Assembly (NCBI GenBank): GCA_029785685.1
Contig: JAFLZE010000062.1
Span: forward strand, 1 to 5,965
Length of the DNA: 5,965 nt
Source: Nitrososphaerota archaeon
GTDB taxonomy: Archaea; Thermoproteota; Nitrososphaeria; Nitrososphaerales; UBA183
Direction: 5' to 3'
Shown: positions 1 through 5,090 of the stretch, one piece after another
How the letters are laid out: every line of letters begins with the position of its first letter
Position numbering within the stretch: the stretch's first letter is position 1
Translations under genes and position numbers: made by a program
The notes under the pieces: model-generated
The model's database searches: none
What the model saw: the letters and a program-made list of their open reading frames with translations, nothing else
What the model was told of the DNA's origin: nothing

Positions 1-730
1 CGGTCAGGTTGTATGAGGCCCCGTTCCAGTTGAACAGGCTGACACCGGAAGGCGCGTTGATGTACTGGGTGCGCACGATCGAGAACCACTGGTCGTATGC
101 TGTTGCTGGTGTCCCGTCCGAGAACGTGACGCCCGACCTGATGTGGAAGACGTTCGTGCAGCCACCGTTGGTGATCCAGTACTGGTCTGCGATGACCGGG
201 AGGAGCTGGCTGCCGCTGTTGCCGTTGTACATGACCAGGTTCTGGAAGACTGCGTTGTAGTATGGAAGGTCCTGCGAGTAGAACCCAGCTGCTGGGTCCA
301 GGTAGTCCGGCGGAGCCCCTGTTGACTCATCGACCAGCTGGTTAGCGTTGGTCGGCCCATACTGGCCTGCGCCAGTGGTGGGCGGAGTGGAGGTGACCGG
401 GTAGTTGTAGTTCGCAGACGAGTTTGCGGCGGTGTAGGTGAACGACTGGGTAGGGGGGACTGTCCCCGATATCGCAGAGGTGCACGATGCCACCGTCAGC
501 GGCGTCTGTGGCGCTGAGGTCGAGGAGCTCGACTGGCTTGTCGAAGAGACCGAGTGGGTACTTGACGAGGCCGTGCTGGTAGTTGACGATGTCGAAGTCG
601 TCGAGGTCGTTGTCTTCGAAGGCGATGTGGTGAGGACGAAGTAGCCGGCGGCGGCCGCGATGACGAGGATTACGACGATGATGGCGACTGTTGCAGTTGT
701 GGTAAGTGCTTTGCGTCTGGTAATTTTCAT
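1..730 (-). CDS. ABC transporter substrate-binding protein, family 5 (peptide/oligopeptide type), N-terminal part
   Basis: The reading frame is open from the ATG at 730-728 to the left edge (243 residues, C-terminus missing). Residues 2-8 are basic (KITRRKA). A hydrophobic segment follows at about 9-33, then a Ser/Thr-rich linker at about 34-75. The R-K-A before L9 fits a class III, pilin-type signal cleaved by an archaeal prepilin peptidase (PibD-like), as known for several archaeal binding proteins. From about residue 144 the sequence matches the start of the SBP_bac_5 fold: LDPAAGF, then NLVMYNG, LLPVIADQY, FHIRSGVTFSDGTP and a following DQWFSI. Family members sit outside the membrane and deliver peptides or related solutes to an ABC permease. 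The permease and ATPase genes would lie beyond the left edge. The substrate cannot be told from this fragment. The family call is strong; the exact processing mode is inferred. Confidence 0.9.
   Translation of the reverse strand, partial: MKITRRKALTTTATVAIIVVILVIAAAAGYFVLTTSPSKTTTSTTSTSSTTSTASSSTHSVSSTSQSSSSTSAPQTPLTVASCTSAISGTVPPTQSFTYTAANSSANYNYPVTSTPPTTGAGQYGPTNANQLVDESTGAPPDYLDPAAGFYSQDLPYYNAVFQNLVMYNGNSGSQLLPVIADQYWITNGGCTNVFHIRSGVTFSDGTPATAYDQWFSIVRTQYINAPSGVSLFNWNGASYNLT
487..640 (-). repeat. Low-complexity Ser/Thr linker DNA in the binding protein
   Basis: This stretch is built from ACG, ACC, TCG and TCA codons. It encodes the Ser/Thr-rich tether of the substrate-binding protein, about residues 31-81. 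Such linkers are common in surface-anchored archaeal binding proteins and are probably glycosylated. The region also creates a spurious plus-strand open frame rich in Val, Asp and Glu. Confidence 0.6.
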
Positions 731-751
731 TCTCGGACTGAAAAGTCGTCT

Positions 752-804
752 AATTTACTTTAAGGATTGTTGACGATTTTGGATTTTACTTAAACTTTGT
801 TGAC
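752..804 (-). promoter_or_regulatory. Tandem AT-rich element and probable promoter of the binding-protein gene
   Basis: Two near-copies of one element lie in direct repeat at 753-774 and 783-804, with an exact 30-bp period measured at TTGTTGAC. On the gene's strand each copy reads GTCAACAA, three variable bases, then TTAA(A)GTAAAT. This is the most AT-rich stretch of the window. The copy nearer the gene supplies a TATA-like AAGTAAATTA at 752-760, about 26 nt before the ATG at 730. That spacing fits a leaderless archaeal transcript. The second copy could be an alternative promoter or a repeated operator three helical turns away. The repeat is seen directly; its function is inferred. Confidence 0.5.
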
Positions 805-1027
805 ATCTGAGGGTGTTGCGTCTGGACCGAACCGATTCCTGACACGATGGATCCAAAATGTGCAGGGCGGCGTCGCCCTGGGTCAGACACCAGTACCGTC
901 AGATCAGCCTGCCGCTCGTCGGCCCCCCGGCTCCAAAGGAGGAACAACGAACGCATAACTGAGTTTGCGCCCAGACCGCCATGCAGAATCTCATCGAAGG
1001 TCAATCTGCTGTGCCTGTCGTATGTCA
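805..1027. other. Non-coding stretch between divergent genes, with one stem-loop
   Basis: This is the rest of the divergent intergenic region between the binding-protein gene and the ATPase operon. It holds one perfect hairpin at 863-880: CAGGGCG, loop GCGT, CGCCCTG. No T-run follows it, so a terminator is unlikely. AAAGGAGGA at 936-944 resembles a ribosome-binding site, but no ATG follows at usable distance; the next in-frame TTG (965) is more than 20 nt away. Open frames across the region on either strand show no family resemblance. I see no tRNA-like fold. Confidence 0.4.
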
Positions 1028-1056
1028 GCCGCCATTTGGCGGTACTTGATTTATAT
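1028..1056 (+). promoter_or_regulatory. Promoter and dyad operator (module A) of the ATPase/HTH-10 operon
   Basis: The dyad CCGCCA-TT-TGGCGG occupies 1029-1042. Nine nt later comes TTATAT with TATA at 1052-1055, a good archaeal TATA box. Transcription would start about 1078-1082, a few nt before the ATG at 1088. The same dyad, also 9 nt before TATA, stands upstream of the winged-helix gene on the other strand (3385-3413). A dyad directly upstream of the TBP/TFB site is a typical place for an archaeal activator or repressor. Confidence 0.7.
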
Positions 1057-1087
1057 CCTAATGCAGACAGTTCGCCCACCGATATGC

Positions 1088-2362
1088 ATGGAATTCGGCG
1101 GGCCCTCGCTGTCGGCCCCTGACTGGAACCCACCCGTCGGGAATCCGGCGGAGAACGCTGCGCTGTGGAAGGTTGTGCTAAGAGCGTTCGGATTCACTAA
1201 CGACCCGTTCAGCGCAGAGTATGTCTTGACCAGGCCCGGACTATTGTCTGCGCAGACAAGGCTAAGCCTCTCGCGTCTGGCGAAGCGTGTGCGTTCTGGG
1301 ACGGATGTGTTGCTTGTGGGACCTGACGGTTCAGGGAAGACGCTGTTGCTGAGCCTGCTGGCGAAGGGCCTTAACCAGACCGGTAAGAGTGAGAAGGTTG
1401 GTTCGTCCGGCGCTGTTTGCTCAGGGTGGCAGCTTGAACATAACTGGGCGAAGAAGCCCCGCCGTGCAAGCCTAGCAGGTTCCTCTGAGAGGAATCAGCT
1501 GAAGCAGCATGGCCCGCTCATCGTCGACGACTGCGACCGGGTGGTTGGACAGATCATGGAGGGAAGGAGCCACCCGACTCACCCCAGGAGCGTCCTCCCG
1601 AAATACGTCCTGAGCGTCTCTTACATAACATATCGTGGCTTGCTACGCATGAGGTCAGTCCCAGAGGGGTTCGTCGTTCAGTTGCTGCCGCGTTTCGAAA
1701 GGCGAGAGATAGAGTTGATGCTCAGGCTTTCCGTGGAATCCTGCGCCATGGATGGAGACCCCTACGAACCCGACGCATATCAGGCAATCTCGGAACGGGC
1801 CATGGGCCTCCCCGGGCTTGCCGCGGACCTCGCCGGCGCCTGTCTCTGGATAGGAGGTTGGGCAGGGGTGACGAGGATTTCAAAGGCGCTTGTGGCCATG
1901 GTGGCAGAACGCCTCTCTTACGACGACGCGAACAAGCTGCTCACTGGTAGGCTTGAGCTCCAAGGAAATGAAGCGAGAGTCGCCCATGAAGTGCTCAGGC
2001 GGTGCTACACCGATGGGGAGATGCGCAAGAGCGACATCGTCAAGGGGCTTAGGAACCTGGCGAGGTCGACGGCCTACAGCGGCCTTGCGAACCTAGTGGA
2101 GGAACACCTCCTCTACGCCGTACAGCGTGGCTATCGCGTCTGCTATGGAATCCCCAAGCCGGTTAGAGCGGCGCTACAGACGGTCGAAGCCAGGAGAACT
2201 GCCGGCGCGGAGACAAGGCATCTGGAAGATCATGACGATGCAGCCGGGAGGCTCGGACAGGCCCCGAGTATTCGTGGTCCCGAATTGGAGGCACACCTGC
2301 TGCGTCGTCAAATGGCTGCGCCCAGCTTAAATCGTGCAGACCTCTTCCGCGCCCCGCAATGA
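1088..2362 (+). CDS. AAA+ ATPase, Orc1/ExeA-like, with C-terminal winged helix
   Basis: The product has 424 residues from ATG 1088. That start lies a few nt after the transcription start predicted from the TATA box at 1052-1055; the in-frame ATG 1061 and TTG 965 would fall upstream of it. Residues 34-41 (FGFTNDPF) resemble the entry motif of ExeA/Orc1-like ATPases. Walker A is GPDGSGKT at 78-85. Walker B is LIVDDCD at about 144-150, with Asp instead of the usual Glu after the first Asp. A helical lid follows, with GLPGLAADLAG in the sensor 2 area. Residues about 294-375 look like a winged helix. The last 50 residues are polar and unassigned. The family pattern suggests an ATP-dependent DNA-binding switch. 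Its coupling to an HTH-10 factor points to regulation rather than replication initiation. The partner and signal are unknown. Confidence 0.85.
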   Translation: MEFGGPSLSAPDWNPPVGNPAENAALWKVVLRAFGFTNDPFSAEYVLTRPGLLSAQTRLSLSRLAKRVRSGTDVLLVGPDGSGKTLLLSLLAKGLNQTGKSEKVGSSGAVCSGWQLEHNWAKKPRRASLAGSSERNQLKQHGPLIVDDCDRVVGQIMEGRSHPTHPRSVLPKYVLSVSYITYRGLLRMRSVPEGFVVQLLPRFERREIELMLRLSVESCAMDGDPYEPDAYQAISERAMGLPGLAADLAGACLWIGGWAGVTRISKALVAMVAERLSYDDANKLLTGRLELQGNEARVAHEVLRRCYTDGEMRKSDIVKGLRNLARSTAYSGLANLVEEHLLYAVQRGYRVCYGIPKPVRAALQTVEARRTAGAETRHLEDHDDAAGRLGQAPSIRGPELEAHLLRRQMAAPSLNRADLFRAPQ

Positions 2363-3084
2363 TACAGATTACGATCAAGCTGAAGCCGAAGTGGGATCTG
2401 CTGAGCCTCACCGAGAGGTATCCTACCCTCACCATCTACGACTGGTGCAACTTCACCACGGACTTCTATCAGGTGCGGACAGCCACAGACGCGGACTGGG
2501 AGGAAGCCGTCAAGGCGTTCCTCAGCCTCAGGAAGAAGCTCGGCTTCGCGTTGCAGAAGCGAGTCGAGGCAGGGCCGAATTCCAATGTCTTCGTAATGAG
2601 CTGCAAACACACGAGGCGCGGGTCCATCGAGCAAGTCATGCAGAACCACAGTTGCATGCCAGTGTTTCCACTCGTCTACCACAAGGGCTGGTTGGAGCTG
2701 AGGGGGATCTGTCTGGACGAGACGAAGCTGCCCGCGATGTTTGCGCGGCTTGAAAGGTTGGGGGAGCTCAGAGTGGAGAAGAGAGGCAGAATGAACTCCA
2801 ACCTCCTAAGAGAGAACATGCTGATCCCAACGAGCGCCCTTGTGTCCGGGTTGACGCTGAAACAAGCCGAGTCACTCCTGGCTGCCGTGGACTTTGGGTA
2901 CTACAACGTCCCAAGAAAAGTGAGGTTTGAGGACATCGCAGGAACGATGGAAGTCCCCCGGACTACCTACGAAGAGCACGTCCGCAAGGCGGAGGGCAAA
3001 GTGATCGGAGCGGTCGCGCCGTACCTCGCTATCTTTTTCGGTAAGCATCCGCTGAACGAGCAGGAGGACCACCGCAGGGTTTGA
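2359..3084 (+). CDS. HTH-10 (Bat-type) transcriptional regulator
   Basis: The product has 241 residues. The start overlaps the ATPase stop as ATGA (2359-2362), so the two genes are very probably translationally coupled. Residues about 165-220 are a clear HTH_10 domain: LTLKQAESLLAAVDFGYYNV, then PRKVRFEDIAGTMEVPRTTY and EEHVRKAEGKV. The first 150 residues are an N-terminal sensory or dimerisation region of the type found in archaeal members. No PAS or GAF motif is obvious. Four cysteines are present (30, 82, 99, 118). C82-x-H84 and H97-x-C99 are spaced like a possible metal site, which is speculative. Family members activate or repress archaeal promoters, Bat of halophiles being the namesake. 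The target here is not shown; the shared dyads at 1029-1042 and 3396-3413 are candidates. Confidence 0.88.
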   Translation: MIQITIKLKPKWDLLSLTERYPTLTIYDWCNFTTDFYQVRTATDADWEEAVKAFLSLRKKLGFALQKRVEAGPNSNVFVMSCKHTRRGSIEQVMQNHSCMPVFPLVYHKGWLELRGICLDETKLPAMFARLERLGELRVEKRGRMNSNLLRENMLIPTSALVSGLTLKQAESLLAAVDFGYYNVPRKVRFEDIAGTMEVPRTTYEEHVRKAEGKVIGAVAPYLAIFFGKHPLNEQEDHRRV

Positions 3085-3099
3085 GGCGGCCTTTGCTGG

Positions 3100-3357
3100 C
3101 TACCCACCGCGCCTGATGCTCGCGTAGACTAGCAGGTACCCCCTCAGGGTGGGCCGGTAGTACTTCAGCCTCGCGCTCGCTCGCGCGCATTCCACCAAGC
3201 CCTCTTGACGGAGGTTCCCCAGACATCTGCTGATCACGCTCAGATGCTTGCGCTCGAAGGAGGCCAACTCCGTCGGCGTTTGCGGCCCAGCGGTCAGGCG
3301 GCAGAGTAGGCGGAAGCTGATCGTCGTCCTGGCGGCTTCGCCGCCTTCTGGATTCAT
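3100..3357 (-). CDS. Small winged-helix DNA-binding protein (ArsR/MarR-like)
   Basis: The product has 85 residues, almost exactly one winged-helix domain. Helices 2-3 lie at about residues 25-57 (TPTELASFERKHLSVISRCL, then GNLRQEGLVE). A basic wing follows and ends in YYRPTLRGYLLVY, the T-x-x-G pattern usual after the wing in archaeal regulators. No ligand or metal motif is evident. The ATG at 3357 is supported by a TATA box at 3385-3388, 27 nt upstream, giving a nearly leaderless mRNA. The gene converges on the HTH-10 gene with only 15 bp between stops. Its promoter carries the same dyad as the ATPase operon, so autoregulation and control of that operon are plausible. The superfamily is secure; the subfamily is not. 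Confidence 0.8.
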   Translation of the reverse strand: MNPEGGEAARTTISFRLLCRLTAGPQTPTELASFERKHLSVISRCLGNLRQEGLVECARASARLKYYRPTLRGYLLVYASIRRGG

Positions 3358-3384
3358 TGCGATGGAGTCAAAGAGGGCAGAGAG

Positions 3385-3413
3385 TATAGCAATTGTGCCG
3401 CCAGATGGCGGCA
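3385..3413 (-). promoter_or_regulatory. Promoter and dyad operator (module A) of the winged-helix gene
   Basis: A perfect 8-bp inverted repeat, TGCCGCCA-GA-TGGCGGCA, occupies 3396-3413. Read on the minus strand, TGGCGG is followed by 9 nt and then TATA (3388-3385). The ATG lies 27 nt further on. Dyad sequence and dyad-to-TATA spacing match the copy at 1029-1055, although the genes are on opposite strands and more than 2 kb apart. Confidence 0.7.
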
Positions 3414-3670
3414 GAGCCTGCCATTGGGCCGCGTTCCTCTCAAACGCCCCGAACCGGACGGCATGGAAGACCCTTCAGGATTTTCGAATCTGAGGATTAA
3501 GGGTCGAAGCCTCGAAATGCGGGCCCCGCTGCCGCTTCGGTATGAACCTGGCTATGATTTTCGCCCCGTCTTGCCGTCCGCACCCGAAGTGTCTGAAGAA
3601 GCCACTTTCGCTGTAGACCCAATAGCTAGCGCGGCCGGCCCCGCGTTTCATCCCCGTTCCAGCCCGTGCG
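3414..3670. other. Non-coding stretch with several stem-loops
   Basis: No credible gene is seen here. Possible folds are: a 9-bp stem with one bulge and a UUCG tetraloop at 3473-3495; GCGG-GCC-CCGC at 3519-3529; CGCGG-CCGGCC-CCGCG at 3630-3645, followed by TTT; and CCGTTCC paired with GGAACGG at 3654-3677, which runs into the promoter of the next gene. A small RNA is possible, but no recognised RNA family is visible. The open frame crossing this region into the DUF4382 gene has no protein-like character. Confidence 0.35.
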
Positions 3671-3701
3671 GGAACGGCTGTTCCTCGGGGTTCCTAATCT
3701 C
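3671..3701 (+). promoter_or_regulatory. Promoter module B of the DUF4382-like gene
   Basis: The element has a GGAACG-GC-TGTTCC dyad (3671-3684), then GGGTTCC (3688-3694), giving GTTCC half-sites exactly 10 bp apart. TAATC follows at 3695-3699 in the position of a weak TATA box. The ATG at 3725 is 30 nt after T3695, which predicts an almost leaderless transcript. The same arrangement, with identical spacing to its ATG, occurs at 5033-5063 before the last gene. By hand alignment 24 of 31 positions are identical. Confidence 0.65.
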
Positions 3702-3724
3702 CCCTGCCTTGGTACCGCAGGCCG

Positions 3725-4804
3725 ATGAAGAAAACATACGTCATGACATTCGCGATCGCAACGGCCCTTGTGATGGTACTGGCGGCCGGGATCGCACTTA
3801 CCTACCAGTCGAGCCAATCGAGCCAGTCGAGCCAATCAACGAAGTCAGGGACATCCCAGTCTAGCCAATCAAAGTCAGGGACTTTGGCGGTCATGGGCGC
3901 AGACCCGGCCGTCGCCTCGTCAGGCGTGAGCGACGCCACCATCGCCTACAGTTCCGTCTATGCCCACCAGGCCGGCTACGCCATGGCGAGCGGCTGGACC
4001 CAGGTCGGCGGCTCCGGGACCATGGACCTGATGTCGTCTCAGGGCACCGCACAGACCCTCGCCTCATCCCAAGTCAATGCCACGAGCTACGATGCATTCA
4101 GGTTCAACGTCGACTCCTGCAAAGTCGTCTACCAGGGCACCACCTACACTGCAGCTGTAGCTTCGAGCACCATAACCGCCCAATCCCAGAACAGAGTCAG
4201 CGTCAACTCCAGCTCCTCGGCAGCCGCGCTAGTGGACCTCAGGACATTCATCGAAAACACGGCAACATCGTCGAACCCCCAGTTCGTCTTCAGCGCCACT
4301 GCAATGGCAGCGGCGGTCCCCCCACAGGCCGCGGTATCCCTTTCGCTTCAGATCGGGGCCACGGCCGACCTGTCGAGTCAGGCGTGGTGGAGCTCGTTCG
4401 TCTCCGAGACCAGCACCAACCTGATCGTCCATGGGACCATTTCAGGGAGCACAATGACCCTCAACCTGCAGAACTCGGGAAGCGCCAACGCCGAAGTCCA
4501 GGAGATAATCGTGACTCCGCTCTCAGCGACAGCCACGCTTTCGGCAAGCCTCCCGTCGTCCCTCAGCGGGTCTGCAGTCTTCACGGTCGGCAGCTCTGGC
4601 TCTGTACAGCAAGCCTCCACCCTCCAGGCCTCGACACTCCTCAACGGGGGCGTCACGGTCGCTTCGGGAGGTTCGACCAGCCTGGACTACAGCGGGAACG
4701 CCATCTCAGGCGCCCAGCTGACCGGGATAGTGACGGGTCAGGAGTACATTGTCACCTGCATCGGCGCCAACACCTATGCCAGTACCACAGTGGTGGCCTC
4801 CTAA
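3725..4804 (+). CDS. Secreted or membrane-anchored DUF4382-like protein
   Basis: The product has 359 residues. A basic N-terminus (MKK) precedes a hydrophobic segment at about 5-26, which could be a signal or an uncleaved anchor. A low-complexity QSS/KSGT linker runs from 28 to 53. Residues about 68-200 resemble DUF4382: SGWTQVGGSGTMDL, then YDAFRFNVDSCKVVYQG and a late VDL. The C-terminal half (about 230-359) is β-rich, with VHGTISGSTMTLNLQN and GIVTGQEYIVTCIGANTY, like Ig-type repeats of archaeal surface proteins. N118 and N161 are N-glycosylation sequons. The molecular role of DUF4382 is unknown; location outside the cell is the supported statement. The gene starts a plus-strand cluster with two following genes and shares its promoter type with the third. 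The start is backed by promoter spacing. DUF4382 assignment is moderate. Confidence 0.7.
   Translation: MKKTYVMTFAIATALVMVLAAGIALTYQSSQSSQSSQSTKSGTSQSSQSKSGTLAVMGADPAVASSGVSDATIAYSSVYAHQAGYAMASGWTQVGGSGTMDLMSSQGTAQTLASSQVNATSYDAFRFNVDSCKVVYQGTTYTAAVASSTITAQSQNRVSVNSSSSAAALVDLRTFIENTATSSNPQFVFSATAMAAAVPPQAAVSLSLQIGATADLSSQAWWSSFVSETSTNLIVHGTISGSTMTLNLQNSGSANAEVQEIIVTPLSATATLSASLPSSLSGSAVFTVGSSGSVQQASTLQASTLLNGGVTVASGGSTSLDYSGNAISGAQLTGIVTGQEYIVTCIGANTYASTTVVAS
3806..3883 (+). repeat. Tandem 9-bp repeats encoding QSS linker
   Basis: Units of CARTCGAGC occur three full times plus a partial from 3806 to 3838, alternating CAG and CAA for Gln. A second short block repeats AGCCAATCA followed by AAGTCAGGGAC (3830-3852 and 3863-3882). 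The array encodes the flexible linker after the membrane segment. Its length could vary by slippage in steps of three residues. Confidence 0.75.
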
Positions 4805-4820
4805 GGCCACCCCCCATTTT
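4792..4820 (+). terminator. Terminator-like stem-loop at the DUF4382 stop codon
   Basis: A perfect 8-bp stem, GGTGGCCT-CCTA-AGGCCACC (4792-4811), encloses the stop codon TAA (4802-4804). It is followed by CCCCCATTTT. The T-run is short, and archaeal terminators mainly need T-rich tracts, so it may be a weak terminator or an mRNA 3' stabiliser. Transcription into the small ORF would then be partial. Confidence 0.45.
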
Positions 4821-4823
4821 CTT

Positions 4824-4830
4824 GGTGATT
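4824..4830 (+). promoter_or_regulatory. Shine-Dalgarno site of the small ORF
   Basis: GGTGATT lies 5 nt before the ATG at 4836 and matches the GGAGGTGATC complement of the 16S rRNA 3' end in six positions. Unlike the predicted leaderless starts elsewhere in the window, it suggests translation from within a longer mRNA. It decides for ATG 4836 over the in-frame ATG at 4749. Confidence 0.6.
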
Positions 4831-4835
4831 CCATA

Positions 4836-5090
4836 ATGACAAGCGCGGACAGGTTCAAGGCGACCCCGATGGGAGCCCCCTGGGAGAACCTCCCAGAGGC
4901 TTCGAATGCGCGTACCGAGGTCCATCTCAGGCTTCTCATGGAAGAGAGGCCCTCCTCGAAGCCGGTGGAGCTCGACTACACCCTCTGGGAACTGGAAGGG
5001 CGCCTCAGGCTGACCCCGACCAGCCTCAGGCTGGAACGACCGTTCCAAAGGGTTCCTTATCCCAGGTCCTCAGGTGACTTCCGACCATGA
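4836..5090 (+). CDS. Small uncharacterised protein, 84 residues
   Basis: I do not recognise this protein. It has no signal peptide or membrane segment. The central part (about residues 26-70) has alternating charged and hydrophobic residues, such as TEVHLRLLMEER and VELDYTLWELEGRLRL, and looks foldable. Support for a real gene is threefold. A Shine-Dalgarno site is well placed. The stop overlaps the next start as ATGA (5087-5090). Codons mostly end in G or C up to residue 66 (11 of 66 end in A/T by hand count), while 10 of the last 18 end in A/T. That switch coincides with promoter module B for the next gene, which lies in the same DNA. Against it are the stem-loop just upstream and the lack of its own TATA box. 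It is probably expressed by readthrough from the DUF4382 gene. Confidence 0.55.
   Translation: MTSADRFKATPMGAPWENLPEASNARTEVHLRLLMEERPSSKPVELDYTLWELEGRLRLTPTSLRLERPFQRVPYPRSSGDFRP
5032..5063 (+). promoter_or_regulatory. Promoter module B inside the small ORF, driving the last gene
   Basis: The perfect dyad TGGAACG-AC-CGTTCCA lies at 5032-5047, then GGGTTCC at 5050-5056 and a TATA-like TTATC at 5057-5061. The ATG at 5087 is 30 nt after T5057. Layout and spacing equal those upstream of the DUF4382 gene (3671-3701), again with GTTCC half-sites 10 bp apart. It is unusual in lying within the 3' end of a probable coding sequence. Confidence 0.65.

Noticed and set aside
4..360. 118-residue Thr/Ser/Arg-rich frame on the minus strand
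   Set aside because: It is an out-of-frame shadow of the binding-protein gene, whose own frame is open throughout and matches SBP_bac_5.
863..880. Perfect 7-bp hairpin as a terminator
   Set aside because: No T-rich tract follows on either strand and no gene ends nearby; both flanking genes point away from it.
965..1087. Upstream extension of the ATPase to TTG 965 or ATG 1061
   Set aside because: The TATA box at 1052-1055 and the dyad at 1029-1042 lie inside the extension. The added residues show no family similarity, and no ribosome-binding site is suitably placed.
786..1133. 115-residue open frame on the minus strand
   Set aside because: It spans the ATPase promoter and the start of that gene antisense, and includes the promoter repeats of the binding-protein gene. 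No recognised domain was seen.
3478..3495. TTCGAATC resembling a tRNA T-loop
   Set aside because: No matching acceptor, D or anticodon arms could be placed around it. The bases fit a simple UUCG hairpin instead.
3424..3864. 146-residue open frame on the plus strand
   Set aside because: It runs in a different frame through promoter module B and into the start of the DUF4382-like gene. The composition is not protein-like, and no start signal is visible.
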